The notes: generated from the letters alone by a model not told the origin. Numbered from the stretch's first letter, positions 34,834 through 47,400 are shown. The stretch: 64,000 bases of DNA from Temnothorax longispinosus (GCF_030848805.1 NW_027269815.1:775879-839878); one strand, 5' to 3'. Program-made: numbers and translations.

Positions 34834-37152
34834 TGTAACCGGACGGTACTATTGGAGGCACGAATCAACGCTACGTGTCCTTAGAAATCAACGGTCGCCA
34901 CTCGGTTTGACCTTTGAACCACCGAGAAGGTAAGTATCGAACGATCTCTCGAATCATTAATTAGACTAATTCTCTTCTTTTTCAGGTTCCTGCCACCGCT
35001 GGATCATCGCCGTCATCGATCAGGATCAACGCTGCCACCAGAATCCAGGATCAACGAGGGACTTCGAGTGATCGACGCCAATGGGCCAGGTAAGTAGAAG
35101 GTAAGTCCAATTTAATAAATTTTCGAAATCTTTTACGAAAAGGATGTTTAATTTATTCAATTATATTGATTTCCAGTGTTGGTTGTTCACAAAACTTTAA
35201 GTCACACAAGATGTCGGATGCTCGTATACGTGGGCACACACGCCCCGTTTATCTACGACGCACGATCTTATTTCGGTCTAAAAAGGCCGTTCGTCTTCGT
35301 AAAGACGACAATTAACGCGTTCCGCGGGCGTTGCCGGTTGTTACGAATGTTGGCGAGGCGTAATTATAGCACTTGTATGACGATCGCGGTGACTTAGCGC
35401 GACGAAACAGAGCGAAGTTGATTACGTGTTACACGCTCGAACATCCCCGACAGACTGCCTCGAGCAATATTCCTCTCTCGGGCTCCCTACCTACGGTGCC
35501 TTTTTCCCCCACCATGGGGTATTCGGTCGCTTTCTCCTCACGGTAATTTTCCGCTCGCCGCGTTAACAATGGTTGTTTACGACTTTCGGGTCGACAGGTG
35601 TGCGCCAGATGTTCGCCGCTACGCAGTTACAATACATGTTGCCCGCTCCCCGCTGTGCCCTATGTTCGCGGTGGAAATTTCCATTTGGAGTACCATTCAC
35701 TCGACGTCCGGAGACGGACCCCGGGTAGTGGTTTTTCAACTCCCGCATTCATCGACCCACGACGACGCCGACCCGTGCGCACGCCTTCTCCTCTGTCCCT
35801 TTACGCGACCCCGGGTCGACTTCTCGGAGAAGATGTCTGCGTCGCGATCGCGACCTCCGCCGTTGACGGCGACCACCGGGTCCTGCTTCTGCGGTCCCTC
35901 TTGGCCCGATTCCCGGCTCGGTCCCCGTGGACGACGTCCGGCTCCCGAGTTCCGGCGACATGTCGCCGTATCTCGCGTCCGGGCGATCGGACATTGGCGG
36001 CGACCCGCTCCCCGAGTGTATCGGGTCTTATTTAGCGTGACCCGCTGGTCTTTCCCCGCGGATGACGCTCGGTTACCTACTTGACCTCCCGGTGGTCGTA
36101 TCGCGTTGTTCCTCCGGGCCTGCCGACGACGCCGACCCCTCCTGACACCTATTCCATACCTGGTACAATGCCTTCCGCGGCTCTTCCCCGCGGAAGATGT
36201 CCAGGTCGCGAGATGGCGGACGGTTCTGCAACTTCGTCCCCGGTCGTTGGATTTCAACGGCGACCGGATATGGACGTTCGTAGGGACTTCCCCGTTAGTC
36301 AGGGATGTCTTTTCCCCGGGGATGACTCACCTGGGGCGAGTTCCCGGACGGTCCGCCATTTCGTTACCCGGCCGACGGGTCTCACCGGGACCCGGCTTCG
36401 CGGTCTCGGCGAAGTGCCCACCGATGTCAGGAGTGTTCGACTCCCGTAGATGACGCCCCTAGCGCAAGTTCGCGGACGGTTCCCTATCTCCTGTCCGCGT
36501 TCCCGCATCGCGTCGCCAACCCCGTACGCGCGACTTGAGGGCCCCGTGCCTTAGTCCGGGACGTATCTTTTTACCGCATTGCCGTCGGTTCAAAAGTTTC
36601 CCGACGGTCCGCCATCTTTTTTATCTCTGGCCGGATTTCGATTCTGACGTGCGTGTCGTGCTTCGCGGATCTGCTTTTACGATCATAATTGTTCATTTTA
36701 CGCGCGTGTCGCCTAGTTATTAAAATTGCGGACGGTCCGTCCATTTCGCTATACGTCGTCTTTCCGCTCCGTGGACCGTCACGGCTCGTCCTTCATACTC
36801 TTTGGAAGCGTCCCGATCATTCGCACGAGCGCTTCCCCTGTCTTGCAAGTGTGCGCGGGCTCAAGCCCTGCCGTGGCTCCGCACGAACTCCTGTACCCGC
36901 GCTGGCGGAATTGAACTCGAAACTGCGTAACTGAAAATTAAACAACCTTATGCCTACTCATGCGCCGGATGTGGTCACTCTCCTTCCTCCTAAGTCGTCA
37001 AAATAAACAATCGGTAACGGCTGCTGCCAGTGACCCCATCCTCGGGACGCGAACGCTGGACTTAATACTAATTGGGACGTAGCTTCGCCTCGTCCATCTC
37101 CGAACCGCTGCTGTTGATACCTTAGTCGTCTCCGGTGATGCGTGCGGCTGCA
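34834..37152. mobile_element. Solo LTR, 2.3 kb, TG..CA ends, 4-bp TSD
   Basis: The block begins TGTAACCGGACGG and ends GTGCGGCTGCA, with AGGT on both sides (34830-34833 and 37153-37156). Removing it brings the two parts of the LINE together. TG..CA borders and a 4-bp TSD fit an LTR of Gypsy type. It is much more GC-rich than its surroundings and contains splice-like signals near its left end (GAGAAG/GTAAGTATCG, TTTTTCAG/GTTCCTG) and about 110-120-bp degenerate repeats with CGGACGGTCCGCCAT and CCCGCGGATGACG (35700-36830). Open frames within it have no recognisable domain. An AATAAA motif lies near 37003, as expected of an LTR. No internal coding region remains. Confidence 0.75.
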
Positions 37153-37156
37153 AGGT

Positions 37157-37782
37157 TTCCTTCCTGTTCCTTCCTTTTTTCCCCTCTTTAATTTTTTTTC
37201 TTCCCCCTTCTCTTTTTCTCCCCCTCTTTTGCCTCTCTTTTACTCCTTTTTACTTTCCCTACTTTACTCTGTCTGACTCCTTTCCCCCCTCCCCTCAGCC
37301 TCACCGCACTCCCTTTTTTCCTACTCTCCCTCTCCTCCCTCTTCTCTCCGCCCTACCCTCCCATCGTTTTTCCTCCCTCACTCTCTCTCTTTTCATTTTT
37401 CCGTCTCTCTCTTTTCTACTCTTTCCCTCTTCCTCTGTTCCTTTTCTCCCCGTCCTCCTTCTTCTTGTTCCTTTTTCTCATTTTCCCTTCCATCTGTCAG
37501 GACTTCATTTTCCTCATCCCAACTTTACCACTTCCTCTCTATCCAAATATTTCCGTGCTTTACCCAAGCTCTCCTTCTATTCTTTCTCTCCTTCTCAGCT
37601 ATCCTCTCCAGGCTCCATTACATTTTTCTTTCCTTCAAGGTCATGTCATTTTCTATTCTTTCCATCCTCCCTTTCCACATATTCTTTCTCTGCATTACTT
37701 CTCATTTTTTTACTCTATCTTTTAACCTTACTAAAACCATCTTCTTTTCTTTCCCCGTTTTTCTTCCTATCTCTTTTACCTC
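37157..37782 (-). pseudogene. LINE ORF1, distal part
   Basis: On the minus strand the sequence is purine-rich and reads EVKEIGRKTGKEKKMVLVRLK, continuing the coiled-coil ORF1 protein that is interrupted at 45576 by the hAT palindrome. Joining across the insert and one CTCTATTC copy keeps the frame (VERGIE/EVKEIG). Further on it is Lys/Glu/Arg-rich with stops. Confidence 0.65.
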
Positions 37783-37802
37783 CTCTATTCCAGAGATGTC
37801 CA

Positions 37803-38265
37803 AAATCTGTATCGATCGTTACTTGTTACTAGTTACAAATGTATCGAGTAAGTAAATTTCTATCGTTACTTCGTTACACATGTAGCGAGATGCCATTGTT
37901 ACTCGATAAACTTGTAACGCGTAACGAAATTTATTTTGTTACTTGTTACAAATGTAACGAGTAACGAAATTTTTTTTGTTAATCAATACTTTTCTAATAA
38001 GTAACGAAATAAATTTTGTTAGTCGATACTTTTCTAACGAGTAACGAGAACAATTTAAGTACTCAATACATTTGTAACGCGTAACAAAATTGATTTTGTT
38101 ACTCGTTAGAAAAGTATCGACTAACGAAATTTATTTCGTTATTCGTTACATTTGTAACGAGTAACGAGATAAATTTCGTTATTCGATACTTTTCTAACGA
38201 GTAACGAAATCAATTTAGATACTCAATACATTTGTAACGCGTAACAAAATTGATTTCGTTACCCG
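37803..38265. repeat. Subterminal repeat array, left hAT end
   Basis: About a dozen copies of units such as TAACGAGTAACGAAAT and GTTACTCGATACTTTTCTAA in both orientations. The mirrored array is at 45085-45545. Arrays of this type are commonly transposase binding sites in hAT elements. Confidence 0.85.
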
Positions 38266-38509
38266 TTTCTAGATGGAATAAAGTTGAATCGGGATTCAAA
38301 GCGTTGGTATATACGTCTTGGAACGATAATCATTCATATTATTTCCTGCCGATAATTTACTTTCTTTCATTTACTTTCTGATAGACATGTTTCGTAACAT
38401 TACAGACAAGCGCATCATATATTTAAATTAAATTCTTATTGTAATGACATTGAGGAATCAGAGATAGTAGGATTACGCAAAAAAGACACATAAGCATCAA
38501 TATTTTTAT

Positions 38510-41157
38510 TCAAAAAATGATTTTTACATATTGGCATAAATTTAATCGCCATTTTGTCGAGGATTTGCAGTATTTGAAGCTTTCGCAGCGTTTGCTTTCA
38601 TCAGTACTCTTTGCTCAAAGTGTTTTTCCGATAGACGATTCCATTTCGGTAAATTCATCATTGTTGCAAAACTAAATAAACGCTCTACAGGTGCAGATGA
38701 CGGCAACGGCGTGTTAAATTTGATAAATAATTTTCTTATTAGGGGAACTGTTTTAACATGTCCAAGTCGGTGCTTGGACTTGCCATGTATTTGGCAATTT
38801 CGACGCTCACAGTTTCTTTTTCAAGTGGCGCAGCTATCTCAGCTTCCTCTCCGAAATAAAAAAAATCGTCGTTTTGCTGTTCACGCACGTTTACTTCTGA
38901 TGAAGTCGTTTCCCTTTCCTTGCGATACTCCTCTGTGGCTGCTCTTAAAACCAGATTTTCTACTTTCCGGCGAATTGAGTCAGGAAAGGAAATAAGCTAT
39001 CTTGCTTTAAAGCGTGGATGGCTAACGGCTGCGATCGCAGCTCCTGCGATTTCATCTTCGACAGCAAGAATGGTTGAAACCTATTTGTCTAGTGACTCAA
39101 TTATACCATTTACCAGTGTCCATACCGCGTACTTGCATCTGGATTTGATTGATGCAATCCATTTAATTTCCTTTTAAGGATACCAAAGATGGGAGGAGAT
39201 ACCCGTAATAACAAAAATTTTCCCCTTGCAAGAGGTCAATTGTCATTGCTAGTGGTTTTAAGATTCTCAGATATTCTTCGAGGTATCTGAATTCATTCTC
39301 GGTTAATATATTTGAAATTCCAACTAGAGGGCTAACTTGTACAATTTGTTGCTTGAAAGCAACAATGCGCTCCAAGGCATCGTATAATGAGTTCCATCGT
39401 GTGACGACGGGACGAGGTAAGGCGGCTCCTATATGTTCTTGCATGATTTCGTTCAACTTTGGAGAACGGAGGACATTCCACACTGCCGTGCACTTTTCTA
39501 GAACTCGAAAATGAATTGAGGAGAGATAATTCGAGGACTTGATTATTTTCAAAATGTCGACAGCTGCGATCAAATTCAAGGTATGACTTGCACATCGCAA
39601 ATGTTTAGGCAACAACGAACTGAGAAAACCGATCTCGTCATGAATCGCTTGATCGACTTTGGGAGGAGCGTCCTCATCGTTACTTAAACTCGAATCTGCT
39701 GTAGAAGGCAGATTAACGGCAAGTGATTCGTTCTCGTCGAAATCTGATTCTGCATCTAAAATTCAGTGAAATATAAGCACATATTTTGAATATTATATAA
39801 ACTGAACTCAAATACCACGTTATTTATAATAAATCTGATCACTTACCATACAAAAAACTGTCTGTTAAATTTGCACCAAACTCGCGGAAAACTTTCAAAA
39901 AATTTGACCCATTATCGGTGACAGTTGCCACTATTTTTTCTGCATCCAAACCGAAAGAGGCATTAATATCAGTCAAAACATCCACTATTTGTTCCGCAAA
40001 ATGTGTTCCAGGAAATCTCCGACACGCGATGGCAACAGATTTCCGTATTAACGTCGCTGAATCGATCTGCAATGTGAAAATCCGAAAAATATGTATTAGG
40101 TTTGCCTATCTGTAGAATATTTGTGTGTACTGAGAAAATATCTATCTTCGACAATGGCTATGATCTTGAATTGTGTCTCACCCAATGTGCTGTGACACCT
40201 ATAAATCGGCGACTTCTTGAAGTCCATATGTCTGTTGTAGTGCAGACATAAATCGCGTCTTTCCTAAGATTGGTGCGAATTTCCTTCATTTTATCCTCAT
40301 ACAAAATCTCAATCCGTCTGCAAAGCGTATTCCTCGAGATATGCTTCAACGTCTTGTTATACTGCTTTATATTTAAATCTATAATAATAAAGCGAATTCA
40401 ATCATGAGAAAATGCAACAATGTATGAATCCACGTTCATGGATTTAAATGAGTCACGTTTGACATTTTTATTGGAAGGAACGGAAGGAACAAAAATCTGT
40501 AAAGACTACACACAGAATCAGTCGCGTCACTGACCATTAAATCAAGAACCTAGTGTAGTTATAATTTCTTACCAGAAGATTTCTCTCTTTACAATCTTGA
40601 TAAAATATTTAATTTGGACTCACCGTCAAACATTTTTCGGAAACTAAGCATCTCGACAGTACAAAAAGGTGCCATACTTTCGAGAACGTAATTCGTGACG
40701 TTTGTTTCGAAATTTCTTTGTGAAAATTGGCACGTAATGGTTTTGGATTCTCGATCTCGATCTTCCGGCTGTTGACGTTTATCTCTTCTATAATCCAAGA
40801 AGGCTTGATAATCATCTGGATGCTTGCGCTGTAAATGTATTTATATTAGGACAAAAATTCGGATGAATCAGCTTACTTAATGACAGTTTATGTTCCCATC
40901 GAAAGAATTGTCCTCAAACATACCTTAATGTGCGTTGCAAAATTTGATGGCGATTTGAAGGATGCTTTTATCGTTTTATTGTATGGACACAATTGACAAA
41001 CACCAATAAGTGGGCCACGAAAAAAAGATTTTTCCATATCGATCTTGAAATATTTTCCATCGGAAAAGGCATGTTTTTTGCACTCCTCTATAAAGAGCTC
41101 AAGTTCGTCTCGCTCTTCAATATCCTGGTTCGCTGAATCGTTGTCTACACCAGTCAT
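38510..41157 (-). pseudogene. hAT transposase, left arm copy (BED finger + hAT dimerisation)
   Basis: This mirrors the gene at 42184-44837. A BED-type zinc finger (VCQLCPYN..SNFATHIK plus KHPDDY in the next exon), the RNase H-like core with TTDIWTSR and ATVTDNGSNF, CASHTLNLI, and a C-terminal hAT dimerisation block (LPSSAPVERLFSFATMMN) are recognisable over five exons. It has the same in-frame TAG after HPRFKAR and the same frameshift after LDMLKQFP as the right arm. It also has a private one-base deletion near 39175 (SLKGN then stop). It is not functional. Confidence 0.85.
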
Positions 41158-41399
41158 ATCGGTTTGATTACTCTCATCTACTACAAAAAATAATTTTTTA
41201 CTGAAATCACCTAGTAGAGCAATGATTTATTTCTGTGTTGCAAAATCACTATTATTATTTTTTTTATACCACATACATAGGTATATACGAATATGTGTGT
41301 AAAGTGAAAGCATGCTCAGGAAGTACATATCTTACTTGTATTCATATTGTTGGAAAAACTGGTATCTTTCTGTTATCACGTATTATGTTATTCACGCCG

Positions 41400-41515
41400 G
41401 TTAGTAATGCGAGATTGAGGACACGGCGTCGAGGCTTAGCCTCGAGGCTAGCGGCGTCGAGGCTTAGCCTCGAGGCTAGCAGCGTCAAGGCTAGGCCTCG
41501 ACGCCGCACAGTGGT
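41400..41515. repeat. GCGTCGAGGCTTAGCCTCGA hairpin repeats, left of axis
   Basis: Three tandem units of a self-complementary about 27-bp motif (CTCGAGGCTAGCGGCGTCGA). The same units in inverse orientation occupy 41838-41930. Each unit can form its own small hairpin. Confidence 0.85.
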
Positions 41516-41554
41516 TCAATTTACAAATCTAGCTGGACAAAATTATTTAAGGGA

Positions 41555-41790
41555 GGAAAGTAAGCCCTGGCGTGAATAATGGCACTCTCGCCTCACCTAG
41601 GCAGGAAATCGAATTTTCCGTAAAGATTGTGAAAGTATGCCGCTGTGCACCGCGGGGCGGCCAATCACACGATCTGGAATGGCCGCCTTCGCCTCGGGTG
41701 CACGCGGCATATTTCACACTCGTTCGGAAAATTCGACTTTCAGCCTAGAGTGAGGCGATAGTGACTATTTCACGCCAGGGCTTGCGTTGA
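41555..41790. repeat. GC-rich foldback at the axis of the hAT palindrome
   Basis: AGGCAGGAAATCGAATTTTC with CCGTAAAGATTGTGAAAGTA at the left pairs imperfectly with TTTCACACTCGTTCGGAAAA and the following CGACTTTCAGCCTA at the right. GTGCACCGCGGGGCGGCC faces GGCCGCCTTCGCCTCGGGTG. A related sequence lies at 60026-60350, sharing GGAGGAAAGTAAG.CCTG, TAGGCA.GAAA.TCGAA.TTTCCGTAAAG and GTGCACC.CGGGGCG. This foldback exists outside the hAT element and was probably an insertion in it. Confidence 0.75.
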
Positions 41791-42183
41791 CTGCCGTAAT
41801 TTTGATCGCTAAGATTTGTAAATTGAACCACTGTGCGGCGTCGAGGCCTAGCCTTGACGCTGCTAGCCTCGAGGCTAAGCCTCGACGCCGCTAGCCTCGA
41901 GGCTAAGCCTCGACGCCGTGTCCTCAATCTCGCATTACTAACCGGCGTGAATAACATAATACGTGATAACAAAAGATACCAGTTTTTCCAACAATATGAA
42001 TACAAGTAAGATATGTACTTCCTGAGCATGCTTTCACTTTACACACATATTCGTATATACCTATGTATGTGGTATAAAAAAAATAATAATAGTGATTTTG
42101 CAACACAGAAATAAATCATTGCTCTACTAGGTGATTTCAGTAAAAAATTATTTTTTGTAGTAGATGAGAGTAATCAAACCGAT

Positions 42184-44837
42184 ATGACTGGTGTAGACAA
42201 CGATTCAGCGAACCAGGATATTGAAGAGCGAGACGAACTTGAGCTCTTTATAGAGGAGTGCAAAAAACATGCCTTTTCCGATGGAAAATATTTCAAGATC
42301 GATATGGAAAAATCTTTTTTTCGTGGCCCACTTATTGGTGTTTGTCAATTGTGTCCATACAATAAAACGATAAAAGCATCCTTCAAATCGCCATCAAATT
42401 TTGCAACGCACATTAAGGTATGTTTGAGGACAATTCTTTCGATGGGAACATAAACTGTTCATTAAGTAAGCTGATTCATCCGAATTTTTGTCCTAATATA
42501 AATACATTTACAGCGCAAGCATCCAGATGATTATCAAGCCTTCTTGGATTATAGAAGAGATAAACGTCAACAGCCGGAAGATCGAGATCGAGAATCCAAA
42601 ACCATTACGTGCCAATTTTCACAAAGAAATTTCGAAACAAACGTCACGAATTACGTTCTCGAAAGTATGGCACCTTTTTGTACTGTCGAGATGCTTAGTT
42701 TCCGAAAAATGTTTGACGGTGAGTCCAAATTAAATATTTTATCAAGATTGTAAAGAGAGAAATCTTCTGGTAAGAAATTATAACTACACTAGGTTCTTGA
42801 TTTAATGGTCAGTGACGCGACTGATTCTGTGTGTAGTCTTTACAGATTTTTGTTCCTTCCGTTCCTTCCAATAAAAATGTCAAACGTGACTCATTTAAAT
42901 CCATGAACGTGGATTCATACATTGTTGCATTTTCTCATGATTGAATTCGCTTTATTATTATTATAGATTTAATATAAAGCAGTATAACAAGACGTTGAAG
43001 CATATCTCGAGGAATACGCTTTGCAGACGGATTGAGATTTTGTATGAGGATAAAATGAAGGAAATTCGCACCAATCTTAGGAAAGACGCGATTTATGTCT
43101 GCACTACAACAGACATATGGACTTCAAGAAGTCGCCGATTTATAGGTGTCACAGCACATTGGGTGAGACACAATTCAAGATCATAGCCATTGTCGAAGAT
43201 AGATATTTTCTCAGTACACACAAATATTCTACAGATAGGCAAACCTAATACATATTTTTCGGATTTTCACATTGCAGATCGATTCAGCGACGTTAATACG
43301 GAAATCTGTTGCCATCGCGTGTCGGAGATTTCCTGGAACACATTCTGCGGAACAAATAGTGGATGTTTTGACTGATATTAATGCCTCTTTCGGTTTGGAT
43401 GCAGAAAAAATAGTGGCAACTGTCACCGATAATGGGTCAAATTTTTTGAAAGTTTTCCGCGAGTTTGGTGCAAATTTAACAGACAGTTTTTTGTATGGTA
43501 AGTGATCAGATTTATTATAAATAACGTGGTATTTGAGTTCAGTTTATATAATATTCAAAATATGTGCTTATATTTCACTGAATTTTAGATGCAGAATCAG
43601 ATTTCGACGAGAACGAATCACTTGCCGTTAATCTGCCTTCTACAGCAGATTCGAGTTTAAGTAACGATGAGGACGCTCCTCCCAAAGTCGATCAAGCGAT
43701 TCATGACGAGATCGGTTTTCTCAGTTTGTTGTTGCCTAAACATTTGCGATGCGCAAGTCATACCTTGAATTTGATCGCAGCTGTCGACATTTTGAAAATA
43801 ATCAAGTCCTCGAATTATCTCTCCTCAATTCATTTTCGAGTTCTAGAAAAGTGCACGGCAGTGTGGAATGTCCTCCGTTCTCCAAAGTTGAACGAAATCA
43901 TGCAAGAACATATAGGAGCCGCCTTACCTCGTCCCGTCGTCACACGATGGAACTCATTATACGATGCCTTGGAGCGCATTGTTGCTTTCAAGCAACAAAT
44001 TGTACAAGTTAGCCCTCTAGTTGGAATTTCAAATATATTAACCGAGAATGAATTCAGATACCTCGAAGAATATCTGAGAATCCTAAAACCACTAGCAATG
44101 ACAATTGACCTCTTGCAAGGGGAAAATTTTTGTTATTACGGGTATCTCCTCCCATCTTTGGTATCCTTAAAGAGGAAATTAAATGGATTGCATCAATCAA
44201 ATCCAGATGCGAGTACGCGGTATGGACACTTGGTAAATGGTATAATTGAGTCACTAGACAATAGGTTTCAACCATTCTTCGCTGTCGAAGATGAAATCGC
44301 AGGAGCTGCGATCGCAGCCGTTAGCCATCCACGCTTTAAAGCAAGATAGCTTATTTCCTTTCCTGACTCAATTCGCCGGAAAGTAGAAAATCTGGTTTTA
44401 AGAGCAGCCACAGAGGAGTATCGCAAGGAAAGGGAAACGACTTCATCAGAAGTAAACGTGCGTGAACAGCAAAACGACGATTTTTTTTATTTCGGAGAGG
44501 AAGCTGAGATAGCTGCGCCACTTGAAAAAGAAACTGTGAGCGTCGAAATTGCCAAATACATGGCAAGTCCAAGCACCGACTTGGACATGTTAAAACAGTT
44601 CCCCTAATAAGAAAATTATTTATCAAATTTAACACGCCGTTGCCGTCATCTGCACCTGTAGAGCGTTTATTTAGTTTTGCAACAATGATGAATTTACCGA
44701 AATGGAATCGTCTATCGGAAAAACACTTTGAGCAAAGAGTACTGATGAAAGCAAACGCTGCGAAAGCTTCCAAATACTGCAAATCCTCGACAAAATGGCG
44801 ATTAGATTTATGCCAATATGTAAAAATCATTTTTTGA
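42184..44837 (+). pseudogene. hAT transposase, right arm copy
   Basis: Exons: 42184-42417, 42514-42718, 42967-43164, 43280-43498 and 43590 onward. The protein has an acidic start (MTGVDNDSANQ), a BED finger split by intron 1, then TTDIWTSRSRRFIGVTAHW, IVATVTDNGSNFLKVF, a Ser/Asp-rich linker, LRCASHTLNLI, and WNSLYDALERI, typical of the hAT RNase H-like fold with its helical insertion. A TAG at 44347-44349 follows HPRFKAR; the reading continues ISFPDSIRRKVENL. A one-base slip near 44605 separates LDMLKQFP from LIRKLFIKF and the dimerisation motif PSSAPVERLFSFATMMN. The phase does not close at the exon 2/3 junction (the donor GACG/GTGAG seems to have lost a G). These shared lesions are in both arms. 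Confidence 0.88.
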
Positions 44838-45084
44838 ATAAAAATATTGATGCTTATGTGTCTTTTTTGCGTAATCCTACTATCTCTGATTCCTCAATGT
44901 CATTACAATAAGAATTTAATTTAAATATATGATGCGCTTGTCTGTAATGTTACGAAACATGTCTATCAGAAAGTAAATGAAAGAAAGTAAATTATCGGCA
45001 GGAAATAATATGAATGATTATCGTTCCAAGACGTATATATACCAACGCTTTGAATCCCGATTCAACTTTATTCCATCTAGAAAC

Positions 45085-45545
45085 GGGTAACGAAATCAAT
45101 TTTGTTACGCGTTACAAATGTATTGAGTATCTAAATTGATTTCGTTACTCGTTAGAAAAGTATCGACTAACAAAATTTATCTCGTTACTCGTTACAAATG
45201 TAACGAATAACGAAATAAATTTCGTTAGTCGATACTTTTTAACGAGTAACAAAATCAATTTTGTTACGCGTTACAAATGTATTGAGTACTTAAATTGTTC
45301 TCGTTACTCGTTAGAAAAGTATCGACTAACAAAATTTATTTCGTTACTTATTAGAAAAGTATTGATTAACAAAAAAAATTTCGTTACTCGTTACATTTGT
45401 AACAAGTAACGAAATAAATTTCGTTACGCGTTACAAGTTTATCGAGTAACAATGGCATCTCGCTACATGTGTAACGAAGTAACGATGGAAATTTACTTAC
45501 ACGATACATTTGTAACTGGTAACTTTTTTGTAACTCAATACAAAA
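45085..45545. repeat. Subterminal repeat array, right hAT end
   Basis: Mirror image of 37803-38265, with repeats of GTTACTCGTTACAAATGTAA and related units. A few single-base differences from the left array are visible. Confidence 0.85.
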
Positions 45546-45576
45546 GTAATTAGTTATGCCCATCTCTGCTCTATTC

Positions 45577-47400
45577 CTCTCTCTACCCTCATCTCTAGCC
45601 ATAGCTTCTCTACCGCTCCCTTTAGCCTTCCCTCCTCCACCTCTACCCTTTTCACTACTACATTGTTCCTCCTTCTGTCTCTCTCTTCTAACTCTCTCCA
45701 CCTTTCTAGCTCTCTTACCTTTGCTTCCATTGCTTTATCTCTTTTTCCTATCTCCCACTTTTCTTCCTCTTTCACTTCTCCCTGCCCTTCTTTCCTCTCA
45801 TCTCTCTCCTTCTCTATATTATCCAGCCTTTCTTTCAACTCTCCTATCTTTTTCAATTTCTCCCTTTCCTTCTGCCATTTCACCTCTCTCTCCTCCACAT
45901 CCGCCCTCATCTTCCTAATCTCATCTCTTAACATTTCTCTCTCTTTCTTGCTTTCTACCTTCTACTCCTTGCTCTTTCTGTTCTTTTTTTAATTCCCGTA
46001 TTTCCTCCACCTTTTTACTCATTATCCTTATTATCTGTTTTTTCCCCTCTGGCGATATCACCATTTTCCTACTCCTTCTAAACGCTTCTTCCTTTCTCCT
46101 CTACCCCTTTCGTTCTTTTTTTAAAATAATCATCTATACTCCCCTCATTACATAAACTCGCACTTCTCTCTCTTTTCTTGTGCTAGCCACCTTACCTTTT
46201 TACTTGTCATCTTTTTGAGTTCCTTCTCCGCTTTATCCTTCCCCTCACTTTCCTTATTCATCCCCTCTACTCTCCTTTTTATCCCATGCCTTCCTTTCAC
46301 CTTATTTATTCTATCGTCTCCTTTTTTCCCTATCTCGCTTCAAATTTACCGCCACCCTACTCCTTCCCCTTTTCTCTCCGAGATGTCACCACCTCTCAGC
46401 CTTTCTTACTTTTCACCCACAATGTCGCCACCTCTTAACCGTCTGCTACATTACTTTCTCTCTAAGGTGTCCCTAACTTCTTTCTGACCACCCACCATTA
46501 CTAACTAATATCTCCTTCTTACTCGTCCTTGCTTCTCGCCACCACTTCCACCGCCTTTGCCACTTTTCCCTTCTCTCCATCACTACTCTCCTCTCTGCTG
46601 CTACTCCTAATCTCACTCTACGCCTTACTTTTTCGCTCTTTATCGCGCTCGCTAACCACCCGCTTCCACTTCTATACCCCTCTCCCTCTCTTATTAATTA
46701 TAAATCACATATTATTTTATTTTTTAGACTCCCTTGTAATTTTTCAATTTTTTTCATTCTTACTTACTCTCTCTCTCCTTCTATTTCATTTTGTTTTATT
46801 TTGTTTGATTCACTCTCAGTTACGTTTTTTCACCACTATCTTTATGTAGTCTCCCACTATCTTTATATAGTTTCCTTCATTCTCATCCATTCTGCATCAT
46901 TTTTCTAATTTTATTGCATTTTACTGCTTTATCTTCTCTCATTCTTTTTTATTTTTACTTGTTCTCACTCATAATGCTTCATTTTCGCTCATTGTCTTCT
47001 CTTTATTTCTCTCATTTTTTTTATCTTCTCTGATTCTCTCTGATTTTTGTTCATGTCCTATTATTCAATTTTATCCCCATCTATTCCCTTAAATTCATAT
47101 TCTGTCGTCTTAATTTTGTCTCTTTTCGCATTTTGCAGCCATTTTTTCCTATTCTCACTAATTCTCTCTCTCTCGCTCTCTCTCTTTCCCTTCTCTTTCC
47201 TTCTCCCTCTCGGCCCCTCCCTCCCTTTCTCTCTCTCTCTCTCTCTGTCTCTCTTTCTCCCTCTTTCCCTCCCTCCCTCCCTCCCTTCCTCCCTCCCTCT
47301 GTCTCTGTCTCTCTGTCTCCCTCTTCCTCTCTCTCCTTTTTTCTGCCTCTTGGCTCTTTTCTTTCTTTTTTTTCTTTTTTCTTCCTTTTATTTTTTTTAA
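45577..47400 (-). pseudogene. LINE 5' region and ORF1, proximal part
   Basis: The plus strand is CT-rich, so the minus strand is GA-rich and codes Lys/Glu/Arg-rich coiled coil: MSKKVEEIRELKKEQKEQ.., then MLRDEIRKMRADVEEREVKW.. and MEAKVRELERWRELEERDRR. After LEMRVERGIE the frame meets the hAT TSD and resumes at 37782. Frameshifts are frequent. Towards 47150-47400 it degenerates into (CT)n and T-rich simple sequence. Plus-strand frames here are Leu/Ser-rich shadows. Confidence 0.65.
47158..47400. repeat. (CTCT)n/(CCCT)n simple repeat and T-rich tract
   Basis: Nearly pure pyrimidine sequence on the plus strand. No gene. Confidence 0.9.

Larger units (their letters stand above)
37791..45568. 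mobile_element. Giant palindromic hAT element, 7.8 kb, 8-bp TSD
   Basis: Two inverted, nearly identical copies of a hAT transposon (arms about 3.8 kb) are joined head to head. The outer ends are CAGAGATGTCC at 37791 and its complement ending CATCTCTG at 45568; they are flanked by the octamer CTCTATTC on both sides (37783-37790, 45569-45576). The two outer ends thus moved as one unit into the LINE. The arms are colinear to within a few indels around an axis near 41675. Both arms carry the same stop and the same frameshift in the transposase, so the palindrome formed from an already defective copy. The subterminal regions are arrays of GTTACTCGTTACAAATGTAACG-type repeats, and the centre is a GC-rich foldback. 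Confidence 0.92.

Noticed and set aside
35569..36508. Several Arg/Pro-rich frames on both strands in the GC-rich block
   Set aside because: GC-rich sequence lacks stops by chance; the block has LTR borders and a TSD, and no domain is visible.
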